This document shows, piece by piece, positions 8,378 to 17,159 of a DNA stretch of 54,370 bases. Position 1 is the stretch's first letter. The number at the start of each line of letters is the position of its first letter. The notes beneath the pieces were generated by a model. It saw nothing but the letters and a program-made list of their open reading frames with translations. It was not told the origin of the DNA and searched no databases. Source of the stretch: a virus; IMG/VR virus record IMGVR_UViG_3300020421_000026, positions 1 through 54,370 of that record; one strand, given 5' to 3'. The position numbers were made by a program, and so were the translations under genes.

Positions 8378-8812
8378 CTACGGTCTAATCTTATTTGCGA
8401 TTTTAGATTGATTGTTTTTGCTAGATACTTTAAGACCTATCTGGTTACCCACTGGTCTTAATTCATTTATTGCTTTATAAGTATTTTCTGCTAACTTGAT
8501 TGAATCTTCATTTATTTCAAAATAAGATATAGGATGAACTCCTTGTGCATCAGCAACTTTAATAAGTGCTACTGCTAATGCTCTTGCATTAGACTTTGCA
8601 AAGCCTATGCTTGTTAATCTGTTAAACACTATATCCATTTTGTCTGCAGATATGCCTCTGTCATCTACTGCTAACATGTTGACTAGTATTTCTAAACTTG
8701 CTTCTGGTAAAGGAAAGTTTATTGTGTTGTTTTCTAAAAACTTCACAAGTTTGTCTCTACGAACTTCGTAACTTATTTCATTACCAAATGTTGTATATAA
8801 ACTCTCACTCAT
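8378..8812 (-). CDS. Conserved hypothetical protein between tail-tube-like gene and gp4
   Basis: 144 aa, all-helical in appearance, no signal or membrane segment, basic C-terminus. I think it belongs to a small conserved family in marine T4-like phages but cannot name a function. Its ATG overlaps the stop codon of the 415-aa tail-tube-like gene as TAATG, so it is translationally coupled to a tail gene. A neck or tail-completion role (gp3-like position) is possible, but I see no sequence match to T4 gp3. Confidence 0.7.
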   Translation of the reverse strand: MSESLYTTFGNEISYEVRRDKLVKFLENNTINFPLPEASLEILVNMLAVDDRGISADKMDIVFNRLTSIGFAKSNARALAVALIKVADAQGVHPISYFEINEDSIKLAENTYKAINELRPVGNQIGLKVSSKNNQSKIANKIRP

Positions 8813-10059
8813 TATGCTGATCCGCCTCCACCAAAGCCTGCCGCCGCGGCTTGAGCCGCATTGTATTCATCTGCCATTGCCGCCGCTTCTTCATCTGTAA
8901 GTGGGCCTGCACCTTGAGGTCCAGTCTTATCTTGTTGTATGCTGGTATCTTTTTTAGCACCTTGTTCTTTAGGAACTTCTTTATTTCCAGTAGCACCTGG
9001 TGTACTGTTATTTGCAAAGTTACCTAACCATGAAGTTTGTTCGTTTCTATTTACTGCATCAACAAAATTTTCTGTTCTTGATTCAGACCAAGATGGACTT
9101 CTAGAGTTTGCTCTACTACCACCTGGTATGTCATCTGTGTTTGGATCACCATCTCTTAATCTGCTCCAGTGTCCTCTATTGAAGTCTGAAAATCTTTGTA
9201 GGTCATCTTCAGTAATAAATTCATTTATGATTGGTTGCATAGCAAAATTTTCATATGTTATATCCATAGTAATTAAGTTTGCTTCACTTGAACTGTGGTC
9301 AATGCCATCAATTTCAAAATTTGTAATCATTGGTCTGAACAAAGTGTACTTAATACACCTTTGTCCGTGATATTGAACTATGTCAATGCTGTCTATAAAG
9401 TTCCTAACAGCGGCAGGTTGTAATCTCAAACCCATAAAGTCGCTATCAAAACTATCATTGAACGAAGCAAAACCACTTCCATCTCCACTAGGTACTTCTC
9501 CTGGAACTATGTCATGCGGAGTTGCAACAGGCAACAAAGGATCACCTGCACTGGAACCTGGTTGAAATTTTCCTGATGGATTTAAAAACAAATGTTGGTA
9601 AGCCGCCATTAATACACTTACCCATATAGAATCAACTGTATCATATGCAACCATTTGTAATGGTTTAAATTCTGTATGAGTTACAGTTATTCTCTTTCTG
9701 TTGTATTGATTTTTTACGTCTGTTTGTATTTCAGCACTTGGAATACCAGATTGTCTAATTAAACTGCTTAACGTAAGTTGGTCTTGAAGACCTTGTTGTA
9801 CAGCAACTGGTAAGTCAACTTCCGGGTTGAAGTGGAAGTTGACATAACCATTAAATTTTTGACGTACTGGTGTATTTCCAGGCTTGAACCTTCTTGCATT
9901 TTGAAAGTCTCGCATGTAATGGTTCTTACCAAATTTGTCTTCACCATTAGTTCCATGTGAGTCTTCTACCCTTTGGCCATTGAACATATCAAAGCCGCCG
10001 GCTCGCATCAGAAAGTATCTACCATAACCTCTTATTTTTTCTTTACTTAAAAAAGCCAT
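8812..10059 (-). CDS. Tail-tube-family protein (gp19/gp54-like)
   Basis: 415 aa. The central part has the pattern of tail-tube-fold proteins: alternating beta segments such as RKRITVTHTEFKPL, IKYTLFRPMITNFEID and MDITYENFAMQP. It directly follows gp19. The C-terminal third is low complexity (Ser, Asn, Gln, Ala) and ends in an Ala/Gly-rich tail (GFGGGGSA). The most likely role is a second tube-family protein such as the baseplate tube initiator gp54 or a tube terminator. I cannot separate these by eye. It is co-transcribed with gp19, with a purine-rich Shine-Dalgarno (AGAGAG) ahead of the ATG. Confidence 0.6.
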   Translation of the reverse strand: MAFLSKEKIRGYGRYFLMRAGGFDMFNGQRVEDSHGTNGEDKFGKNHYMRDFQNARRFKPGNTPVRQKFNGYVNFHFNPEVDLPVAVQQGLQDQLTLSSLIRQSGIPSAEIQTDVKNQYNRKRITVTHTEFKPLQMVAYDTVDSIWVSVLMAAYQHLFLNPSGKFQPGSSAGDPLLPVATPHDIVPGEVPSGDGSGFASFNDSFDSDFMGLRLQPAAVRNFIDSIDIVQYHGQRCIKYTLFRPMITNFEIDGIDHSSSEANLITMDITYENFAMQPIINEFITEDDLQRFSDFNRGHWSRLRDGDPNTDDIPGGSRANSRSPSWSESRTENFVDAVNRNEQTSWLGNFANNSTPGATGNKEVPKEQGAKKDTSIQQDKTGPQGAGPLTDEEAAAMADEYNAAQAAAAGFGGGGSA

Positions 10060-10097
10060 TAGTTATACTCTCTTAAATCGTTATAATCTTAAAAAGA

Positions 10098-10736
10098 TTA
10101 TGCAGATTCGTTGTCAGTTGCGCCAGGTACTATTGAACTATCAAATGGGTTACCTGCTTCAACATTAGAAACAATACCACTAGGTCCTTGACTGTGTATA
10201 GCATTGTCATATCTAATTGTTAGAGAAACAGTAACAGGTTCATTTGTAGCATAGTCTGAGTCACTGTAATCAACGTTAGTTAAGAAACATCCTTCTAAGT
10301 TCCAAACTTCCATTGCGTCTGCAGTACTACCATCTAACACTTCAATTTGCATGTTAAATTTGTAATCTTCACCAGCAATTGGAGAAGTTTGTTCAAAGTG
10401 GTTTAATTGTCTTTGGTTCTGAGCACCAACAAGTCTTGCAACACTATTAGAAATATCATCACGTAATACTACTGTGATTGGATCCCAAGCATGTTTACCT
10501 TGTACATATACTTTTGAATTGTAAGAATCAATTACGACCTCTTCATAATTAACTTTAGGACGAGTAACGTTCATAACATTTTGTGTGAACCTTCTAGTGG
10601 ATTGGTCTCCACCAAAGCCATCAAGCATACTAACCCTAAATCTGAATTTCAGTTTAGGCATTAAGATACCTTGTTCACCAGCGACTACTGGAACACCAAA
10701 TTTGTTCTTTGTTTTATCAACTGTTGGACTTGCCAT
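10098..10736 (-). CDS. gp19: Tail tube protein gp19
   Basis: 212 aa, longer than T4 gp19 (163), with the extra length at both ends. Conserved features include KLKFRFRVSMLDGFGG near residues 29-44, VNYEEVVIDSYNSKVYV and HAWDPITVVLRDD, the signature of phage T4-type tail tube monomers that stack as hexamers inside the sheath. The late promoter lies at 10797-10803 and a 9-bp stem-loop sits in the leader, followed by a strong Shine-Dalgarno (AGGAGAT). It is separated from gp18 upstream by a terminator, so it is transcribed independently, fitting the high copy number. Confidence 0.92.
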   Translation of the reverse strand: MASPTVDKTKNKFGVPVVAGEQGILMPKLKFRFRVSMLDGFGGDQSTRRFTQNVMNVTRPKVNYEEVVIDSYNSKVYVQGKHAWDPITVVLRDDISNSVARLVGAQNQRQLNHFEQTSPIAGEDYKFNMQIEVLDGSTADAMEVWNLEGCFLTNVDYSDSDYATNEPVTVSLTIRYDNAIHSQGPSGIVSNVEAGNPFDSSIVPGATDNESA

Positions 10737-10752
10737 TTCATTATCTCCTAAT

Positions 10753-10783
10753 ACCCATAAACCCCTTGATATAGTTTATGGGT
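10753..10783 (-). repeat. 9-bp inverted repeat in the gp19 leader
   Basis: ACCCATAAA/TTTATGGGT around a 13-nt loop, between the late promoter and the Shine-Dalgarno. Likely a 5' RNA hairpin that stabilises or regulates the gp19 message. Confidence 0.6.
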
Positions 10784-10796
10784 TTATCGTTACAGT

Positions 10797-10803
10797 TATT
10801 TAT
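10797..10803 (-). promoter_or_regulatory. Late promoter of gp19
   Basis: ATAAATA 60 nt before the gp19 ATG. The leader holds a hairpin and a strong Shine-Dalgarno. Confidence 0.75.
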
Positions 10804-10847
10804 CAATTATTGCCCAAAAATATTAACTACTGTTTTAATCAGGCAAT

Positions 10848-10876
10848 AAAAAAGGGGCCTATAAAGACCCCTTTTT
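10848..10876 (-). terminator. Rho-independent terminator after gp18
   Basis: AAAAAGGGG and CCCCTTTTT arms around a 10-nt loop, T-run on the minus strand. Lies 18 bp beyond the gp18 stop and before the gp19 promoter. Confidence 0.8.
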
Positions 10877-10894
10877 ATGTTAAATCTAATTAAC

Positions 10895-13684
10895 TTATGC
10901 TGTTGAACCCAAAGTGTTTTGAATTCTAATCGGTATGTAAATAAACTCAACTGCTTTGACTGGCTGTATCGCTATGTCAATGTAAAGTTCATTTCTATCA
11001 ATTCGAGCCGCTGTATTGTTTGTTGCGTCACAAACAGTTACAAAGTCGAATAGACCTCTTTGAATAACTAACTGACTTAAGAATCCATCAACAACGGATT
11101 TTGCATTTGCTCTTGTCAACTCATCGTTTGGTTCAAACAAGAAAGGCTTAACTGCATCGTCAAGTTGCTCTCTTATGTAAACTAACAATCTAGCAACATT
11201 AACTCTATCTAATGCACTTGAATTTGGATTCAATGTTTTTTGTCCAAATACTGCAAGTCCTCTTCCTGGGAATTGGGCAATAGGGTTAATTTTGTTTGCG
11301 TACAATGTGTCTCTCTGACCTTCGTTTAATGTAACTGAGTTATATTCACCGTCGGTTGGATTAACAAATCCTACTGATGTTGCGTTTTGTACAAGACCTC
11401 TTTGGAATCCTGCTGGTGCAAACCAAGGGAAAGCCACTTGGTCGTTGAATGCGAATGTTCTTAAAGCAACATGACTTGGCGGAACAACTACGTTAGTTCC
11501 ATCTAAGTTTGTTGTTAAAGCACTTGGATAGTAAACACCAGCATATGGTGAACTTGAAACAAGTCCATCTTCACCGTTTTCACTAGCATTGTTGGCGTTT
11601 GTTGCCCAATTTTTAGTGCTTGTTGCATCTGCTTTAAGTCTAAATGGTGTATCAGCAATAACAAAGGCAGTATTTCTTCTGTCTGTGCTTAGTGATATCA
11701 TTTCATCTAGCATTTCAGGGAAACCAGGAGCGGCTATTAAGTTGAATGAATTAGTTTCTGCTCTAATGTCATCATTAGAAACAATAGCGGCTTGCATTTT
11801 GATTTTCACCAAATTGTGAACTGCTTTTCTTAATCCAAACATTTTACCGTTTACTTGGTTACCACTTGCATCAACCCAAACATTACCAATGTTTGTTGAA
11901 GCAGGAGTATAGTTAATCTTATACTCTTTGACGTTACCTGCTGAAGCACGTTTGTTCCATCCTAGCATACCTGCAGGGTAGGCTGTTTGTGCAGGAGCAT
12001 CAGCATCTAAACTTGAAGTTTTAGACTGTCTGAAGTCTCCATAAATGATACCTTCTGAAGTAACTTGGTCTGTGCCGTCAACTTTAACCCATGCAGTACC
12101 ACTCCACTTGTAAAGACAAGGGAAGTTTTCAGTATCATCTGAGTCTAACCAAATGTCACCTGCCACTAGAGCAGTTCCATCTGATTGTGTTGTTGGAGCA
12201 GAAGCGGCAACACTTAAATCTTTAGTTAATGTCTGCCATCCACTTGATGCGTCATTTTCTAAGATGTCTACGTTTGCTTTTGCTACTGTGGCGTTATACC
12301 AGTAAGTTCCTTCTGCAAGAGTACCTGTGATAGATGTTTTACTTGCTTCGTAACTTAAATCTGCAAAGTTAGAGTATGTTTTACCTGCTGTAACCGCCTG
12401 TGATCCAAATCCTACTGAACTTGGTCCAAAGTCTGCGTGGTTACTTTGTAATACTATGTCTCTACCATCGCTTGATGTTAATACGACATTGTTGTCAGTT
12501 CCTAGACTTGCTGTAACTTTTGTAATTGATGCACCCGCTAATGCTGAGTTAATATCAAATACGGCATCTTCCGCAGTTGATGTTGCAGGTGTACCTGAAA
12601 TAGTACCTGCTAAAGTTACTACAACTGTTGTTCCGCCATATACTATGTCAAAACTTGAGTTGCCTGAAACGTCTAAGTTACTAATGGCTGAACCAGTAGC
12701 AACTACTGTTGAATTACCATTGTGTCTTTTTAACACAACAGTTGCTTCTTCTGGATCTACATTGTCAAACAAAGAAACTAAGTTTCCAACACTTACGTTT
12801 GCAGTACCAATGGAGGCGTATGCCGCATCACTGTTTGCATAGAAAGGAGCACTTACTGTAGAAAATGCTTTTGTTGAAGAACTATAAAGTTTTGCTTTTA
12901 AGTCTGCACCTTGGTTAGGTGTACTTGTTTGAATGAATAAATCCCCAGCGGATAATGAACTAACACCATCGCTCTTAAGTGCTGGTACTGTTGTGTGGCT
13001 TGCCCATTGGAAGTCTCCGCTTGTAGCAGATGCCCAACTTGTGCTACCAACAAGGTACCAGTCGTCACTGAATTTTTCGTAATACTTAACATTTGCGGCT
13101 GTTCCACCTGCACTTGTGTTTGCTACAACGGCATAATCACCGTTCAAACCAAATGCTCTTTTAGGTCCGCCTGTTGAAGAATTGATATTGATTGCGTCTA
13201 CAACGGATACGTCTTTTTTAACCCAAGCAGTACCACTATATTCTCTTAGTCCGTAGACTGAATTCGCTGTGTCTAACCAGTAACTTCCGTCAGCAATAGC
13301 ACCAGTTGGTGCGGCTGAAGAAGCCTCTAGTTGACCTAAATCAATGTCTGCTCTCAGAACGTATGCTCTGTTTGCCAAACCTAAGAATGAGTGGGCCGCT
13401 AGTAAGCCGTATTCATTGAGATCATAACCATGCAACTGATTACTACCTGACTTGTAAAATAAAGGATTTCCAAATTGTTGTAGTAATTCACGTTGACTTG
13501 TAATTAGTTGTAATTTTCCTGCATTAGCCTTAGATGTAAATGCCGCAGTCCCTGAACCATCTGGACTACTCTTATCTTGAGCAGTTGCAATGATTATCAA
13601 TGGAACTGTACCAGCACCAGCCGCCGCGTAAAACGATTCGTCTGATACACTAATACTAACACCAGGTGATACTAATGTTGCCAT
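10895..13684 (-). CDS. gp18: Tail sheath protein gp18, enlarged by an internal insertion
   Basis: Contractile sheath subunit. The N-terminus (LVSPGVSISVSDESFY) and the C-terminal 200 residues (GRGLAVFGQKTL, RVNVARLLVYIREQLDDAVKPF, VKAVEFIYIPIRI) are classic gp18. At 929 aa it is about 270 longer than T4 gp18 (659). The extra length is in the middle (about residues 120-560). It contains Thr/Ser/Val-rich beta stretches and at least two similar modules ending in SGTAWVK (near residues 150 and 530), which look like surface-exposed domains. A late promoter at 13716-13722 and Shine-Dalgarno AAGGAGAT drive it, and a rho-independent terminator follows at 10848-10876. Confidence 0.93.
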   Translation of the reverse strand: MATLVSPGVSISVSDESFYAAAGAGTVPLIIIATAQDKSSPDGSGTAAFTSKANAGKLQLITSQRELLQQFGNPLFYKSGSNQLHGYDLNEYGLLAAHSFLGLANRAYVLRADIDLGQLEASSAAPTGAIADGSYWLDTANSVYGLREYSGTAWVKKDVSVVDAININSSTGGPKRAFGLNGDYAVVANTSAGGTAANVKYYEKFSDDWYLVGSTSWASATSGDFQWASHTTVPALKSDGVSSLSAGDLFIQTSTPNQGADLKAKLYSSSTKAFSTVSAPFYANSDAAYASIGTANVSVGNLVSLFDNVDPEEATVVLKRHNGNSTVVATGSAISNLDVSGNSSFDIVYGGTTVVVTLAGTISGTPATSTAEDAVFDINSALAGASITKVTASLGTDNNVVLTSSDGRDIVLQSNHADFGPSSVGFGSQAVTAGKTYSNFADLSYEASKTSITGTLAEGTYWYNATVAKANVDILENDASSGWQTLTKDLSVAASAPTTQSDGTALVAGDIWLDSDDTENFPCLYKWSGTAWVKVDGTDQVTSEGIIYGDFRQSKTSSLDADAPAQTAYPAGMLGWNKRASAGNVKEYKINYTPASTNIGNVWVDASGNQVNGKMFGLRKAVHNLVKIKMQAAIVSNDDIRAETNSFNLIAAPGFPEMLDEMISLSTDRRNTAFVIADTPFRLKADATSTKNWATNANNASENGEDGLVSSSPYAGVYYPSALTTNLDGTNVVVPPSHVALRTFAFNDQVAFPWFAPAGFQRGLVQNATSVGFVNPTDGEYNSVTLNEGQRDTLYANKINPIAQFPGRGLAVFGQKTLNPNSSALDRVNVARLLVYIREQLDDAVKPFLFEPNDELTRANAKSVVDGFLSQLVIQRGLFDFVTVCDATNNTAARIDRNELYIDIAIQPVKAVEFIYIPIRIQNTLGSTA

Positions 13685-13715
13685 AATTAATCTCCTTAAT
13701 GAATTATTATACGAA

Positions 13716-13722
13716 TATTTAT
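13716..13722 (-). promoter_or_regulatory. Late promoter of gp18
   Basis: ATAAATA with a leader of about 30 nt and AAGGAGAT before the ATG. Confidence 0.75.
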
Positions 13723-13783
13723 CTAAAATACTGGAAAATAGGTATTATACAAACCGGGGGTACAAAGGTTTTTTAACTTTTGG

Positions 13784-13790
13784 ATAAATA
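13784..13790 (+). promoter_or_regulatory. Late-promoter-like element with no gene downstream
   Basis: Plus-strand GGATAAATA. The next ATG is followed at once by a stop, so transcription would run antisense through gp1. May be chance in AT-rich DNA. Confidence 0.3.
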
Positions 13791-13829
13791 TAGAAATTTT
13801 TAATGTTTTAAAGGGATTTGGTATTATTT

Positions 13830-14531
13830 CTAATCGTTGTCGAATATATTTAGCACATTGTCTTTAACAGATGTTTTTTTGGTTTCTACCTGCTGTGCTT
13901 TAATGTCTAAGTACATATTGTTTACTTCTTGTTCTAAATCTTCTAAACTGCCTTTATTACTTATAACATAATCAAAATCATAGCCTACCCATTTCCATTC
14001 ACTGGCGTGAACTTTTGCAAAACGTGTTTCCATAGTGTGTTTTGCAGGCACACTACCTTTGTTGGCGTGTACGGCTGTTTCATACCACTCAGGGAGTTCA
14101 TCTCTTATAACATGTACAACAATGCCATTCAAAGATTTAATTAAATCTAATTCGTTTTTAAATCTACAATCACTTACAACAACCATTGTGTCTTGTTGTT
14201 CATTTTTTCTTATACGATATTCTAAACTGTCTAACCAAATATCTTGATTAAAATGGGTACGCATTATTTCTGTACCTAATAATTGTAATGCAAGTCTTGG
14301 AGTAAATTGGTCAATGCCTAGTTTTCTTGTCCAATACATGTCAGGTGTTTCTCTAAAGTCTCTACTTTCAATAGTATCACCTTGTAACATGTCTCTGGGC
14401 CAACCAAACACACTTGCACATAAGTCTTTTAAAGGAGCCGCAAAACTATCTTGAACTGCACCTTTTTCAACTAACATTTTGGCAACTGTGTCTTTGCCAC
14501 TTCCAATAAATCCTGTAATACCTACTATCAT
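13830..14531 (-). CDS. gp1: Deoxynucleoside monophosphate kinase gp1
   Basis: 233 aa. Phosphorylates dNMPs for DNA synthesis. The P-loop GFIGSGKDT occupies residues 7-15, followed by dNMP-kinase features including SFAAPLKDL, LLGTEIMR and the late VVVSDCRFKNE segment. Size and motifs match T4 gene 1 relatives. It is placed downstream of three oxygenase-like genes; the ATG has an AGGAAT Shine-Dalgarno and an ATAAATA element (14552-14558) overlapping the end of the upstream gene. Family secure. Confidence 0.9.
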   Translation of the reverse strand: MIVGITGFIGSGKDTVAKMLVEKGAVQDSFAAPLKDLCASVFGWPRDMLQGDTIESRDFRETPDMYWTRKLGIDQFTPRLALQLLGTEIMRTHFNQDIWLDSLEYRIRKNEQQDTMVVVSDCRFKNELDLIKSLNGIVVHVIRDELPEWYETAVHANKGSVPAKHTMETRFAKVHASEWKWVGYDFDYVISNKGSLEDLEQEVNNMYLDIKAQQVETKKTSVKDNVLNIFDND

Positions 14532-14551
14532 ACTTTTATATATTCCTATTT

Positions 14552-14558
14552 TATTTAT
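14552..14558 (-). promoter_or_regulatory. Late promoter of gp1
   Basis: ATAAATA overlapping the stop of the upstream oxygenase-like gene, 20 nt before the gp1 ATG, with AGGAAT between. Confidence 0.55.
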
Positions 14559-15415
14559 TTAAAAAAATTTCCGGTATCTACCAGTTCTTCTATTTGTTTG
14601 AAAGTAAATTCTGTATTTGCATGTACTCTAAATGAAACTCTAGGTGTGCCATTTGTAAGTACTCTATGCCATTGGGCAAGGTTTACAATGTAAGCATTGT
14701 GCATACCCTTGTGTTCTACTATTGGTGTCAAATCATCATACCAACTTTCATCCGAAAGCCAATGTTGAGTTGCTTTCATGCACATTTTATTTTGTTCAAC
14801 AATCTTTTCCCAAAAAGGTTCATCAGGTCTTTCTGTAAAAAATTTATTGATTAATTCTTTCTCATTTTGTAACATACGTTCAGTAGGTCTGGCAAATTCT
14901 AATACACTACCGTCTATGTCTCCTAGCAATCTAAAATTTATTACAGCAGGTGCTCTCATATTTTTTATATACTCAACACCAAATTCTTTTGGTATTGTTT
15001 CTTCATTAGGTATCTCTATAGGGCCTTCTTTATGCCAACCAGAAGGATCTGAAAAACATAAAATAGTTACAGGAGGATGAGAATGCATTCCATCTTTCCA
15101 TATTTTTTGAAAAACATCTGGTCTAAACGTATCATTCATCCAAGTCCAAACGTCATGTTTCATTTTTGTATCTGTTATTACTGCTTCACCATTAAAAAGA
15201 TTTTCTCTTTGAACATATTTCCATGCATCTTTATTCTTATTATCCATATATGTTCCAGCCATCCAATTATTCCATCTTACTGTTTTTCCGTTTATAGTTA
15301 AATCTGAGGGAACAGGTATATTACCATTGAACAAATCGAATTCGTAGTCACTAAAAATATTTTCAGCAGTAAACGGAAAGTCTATATCAGGAATATCACA
15401 ATAACATTCTAACAT
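14555..15415 (-). CDS. WHxE-family oxygenase-like protein (paralog 3 of 4)
   Basis: 286 aa. It belongs to a family of four in this window, defined by a shared framework: an acidic N-terminal motif (FPFTAENIFSD), a WHxE motif (GWHKEG), an NFRL strand (INFRLLGD), a late HRV motif (QWHRV), then R-V-S-F-R and a hydrophobic end (TGNFFK). The His/Glu, distal His and Arg fit the HxE-H-R facial triad and 2-oxoglutarate anchor of Fe(II)/2OG oxygenases on a jelly-roll fold. Activity is inferred, not established. The start overlaps the previous paralog by 7 nt. Substrate unknown; candidates include phage or host nucleic acid, protein or cofactor. Confidence 0.72.
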   Translation of the reverse strand: MLECYCDIPDIDFPFTAENIFSDYEFDLFNGNIPVPSDLTINGKTVRWNNWMAGTYMDNKNKDAWKYVQRENLFNGEAVITDTKMKHDVWTWMNDTFRPDVFQKIWKDGMHSHPPVTILCFSDPSGWHKEGPIEIPNEETIPKEFGVEYIKNMRAPAVINFRLLGDIDGSVLEFARPTERMLQNEKELINKFFTERPDEPFWEKIVEQNKMCMKATQHWLSDESWYDDLTPIVEHKGMHNAYIVNLAQWHRVLTNGTPRVSFRVHANTEFTFKQIEELVDTGNFFK

Positions 15416-16311
15416 TTTAATAATATCCCTTGTTGCCTATAATCTTTCATTGTGTTCCAATCTAATTTCATACCACTATGCAGTCTAAAAGTAACTCTAG
15501 TAGATTGGTCTCCTACAAGTACTCTGTGTAAACTTCCAAAATCTAACATAAAAGGAGACTTAAATCCTTTTTTAGTCTCTTGTACATTCATATGATTGTG
15601 CCATGGTTTTGTATCTAGTATTTGATCCACTGGTCCATAGGATTGAATTGTTGGCGACTCTTCGTTATCTCTAGCAAAAGTATAAAATCCTTCTTTTGCC
15701 TCCATCCACTTTTTAAAAAATTTTTCTCTAGTATCAATTATTGTTTGACTAAATTCATCTGACATTTCTGCAAATTCTATAGAACTGTTTTCTTCATCGC
15801 CTATTAATCTAAAATTGCAAACTGACGTAGAAACTCTCCACCATGGTCCCCACCATTTAGATAGATTGGATCTATTTTCTCTAATATGTTTTAATCTAAT
15901 AGGATCTGTTTCGCCGGGCTCCATGTGCCAAGGAGAATTGTTATTCCATACTAATATTGATACAGGTGCAATATTTGGAAAAGAACCACCCTTAAATAAA
16001 TCGCCAATCCAGTCTTCATGATATGTATCATTTACCCATTCCCAAAATATTCGTGAGAGTTTATTAGGTCTATTTCTGAGAATTCCTGTTGAACCTTTAG
16101 CAACTTTGACAATCTCGTCACCGTTTTCATTGACATGTCTTTTTACATTCCTAATCCATATAATATTTTCTGTTTGTATCGTATTTTCACTAATTGTTGT
16201 ATTAGTGTAATTATTTCCATATATCTCATCATAATCTTCATCTGTAAATAATTCATCTACTGTAAATGGTAAAGAGAGTTCTTCATTTGTGAATTCTAAA
16301 TAGTTGTTCAT
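15409..16311 (-). CDS. WHxE-family oxygenase-like protein (paralog 2 of 4)
   Basis: 300 aa, paralogous to its neighbours. Framework residues: LPFTVDELFTDED near residue 15, PWHMEPG (WHxE) in the middle, CNFRLIGD, SLHRV near residue 270, then RVTFRLHSG and the terminal GILLK. The third Trp of the usual WHRV is Leu here. It overlaps the upstream paralog by ATGA and the downstream one by 7 nt, so the three are one translationally coupled unit. The divergence between copies, only short motifs being shared, suggests old duplication and separate substrates. Predicted Fe(II)/2OG-type oxygenase by motif only. Confidence 0.72.
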   Translation of the reverse strand: MNNYLEFTNEELSLPFTVDELFTDEDYDEIYGNNYTNTTISENTIQTENIIWIRNVKRHVNENGDEIVKVAKGSTGILRNRPNKLSRIFWEWVNDTYHEDWIGDLFKGGSFPNIAPVSILVWNNNSPWHMEPGETDPIRLKHIRENRSNLSKWWGPWWRVSTSVCNFRLIGDEENSSIEFAEMSDEFSQTIIDTREKFFKKWMEAKEGFYTFARDNEESPTIQSYGPVDQILDTKPWHNHMNVQETKKGFKSPFMLDFGSLHRVLVGDQSTRVTFRLHSGMKLDWNTMKDYRQQGILLKC

Positions 16312-17159
16312 TTTAAAAGTTCTCCTTCTTCATGCATTTTTCTAAATGTACTAAAAGGAGTATCTTGTTTTGATTGGAAAACTAAACTTAATCTTATCTC
16401 ACCAGGGTTGTCTAAATACACTCTGTGCCAACTTGCTACATTTACTAAAAAAGGACTGTCGTATCCTTCTTTACAATTTATTTCTGTTAGATTGCTTTCC
16501 ATTTTACTACCAGGTTTTATTGCATCTCTGTTTGCAAAAGACTTAAAACTTTTGGTTTCATCTTCAGCATACTCTACTTGAGATACAAAAGGAGCATTAT
16601 TAAATTTATTATCTAACTCATTATATACGTTTCTTAATGAATTGTCAAATGTTTTATCATGATTTGCAAATTTTATTCTTGTGCCTGTTGTTGGGCCTAC
16701 TAAGTTAAAATTTAATCTTGTGCTGGATCTAAATCGTTGAAAATGTTTTGGGTTTGCAAAAGAATGCATTCCTTCGTGATGCCAATGCCCTGTGTCTGGA
16801 TAATGTAAAATTAAACTTGCTGGAAATATCTGTTCTCCAACATTAAATCCGGGCCACTTTTGATGTGTCCACATGTTATCTAAAAATTGTTTGGGATTTT
16901 TAAATGTATCATTTATAAAACTGTAAAGTCTTCTTGCAATCTTTTTATCCGTAATCATTGCCATTGCGGCTGTCCAATGTAACTTGTCTGTTTTTATCCA
17001 GGACTCTTGTCTTGCTTGTGCTTGTTGTATGAGTGCTAAATCGCCACGCATAATACGACGGTCATCTTCACATAATAACTCGTCAGCACTTATGGGACAT
17101 TCTAGTTGGGGTAGGTTGATAAATGTGTCTTTATCCGATAACAAATCCGAGTGGTGCAT
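16308..17159 (-). CDS. WHxE-family oxygenase-like protein (paralog 1 of 4)
   Basis: 283 aa from the ATG at 17159. A longer frame starts at a TTG inside gp13, but the ATG gives an N-terminus (FINLPQLECPISADELL) aligned with the other paralogs and has a purine-rich site just ahead. Motifs: HWHHEG (WHxE), LNFNLVG, SWHRV, then RLSLVF and the terminal GELLK. An HxE-H-R arrangement suggests a non-haem Fe(II)/2OG oxygenase. It overlaps the end of gp13 by 29 bp, so it is expressed in the gp13 late transcript. Confidence 0.72.
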   Translation of the reverse strand: MHHSDLLSDKDTFINLPQLECPISADELLCEDDRRIMRGDLALIQQAQARQESWIKTDKLHWTAAMAMITDKKIARRLYSFINDTFKNPKQFLDNMWTHQKWPGFNVGEQIFPASLILHYPDTGHWHHEGMHSFANPKHFQRFRSSTRLNFNLVGPTTGTRIKFANHDKTFDNSLRNVYNELDNKFNNAPFVSQVEYAEDETKSFKSFANRDAIKPGSKMESNLTEINCKEGYDSPFLVNVASWHRVYLDNPGEIRLSLVFQSKQDTPFSTFRKMHEEGELLK

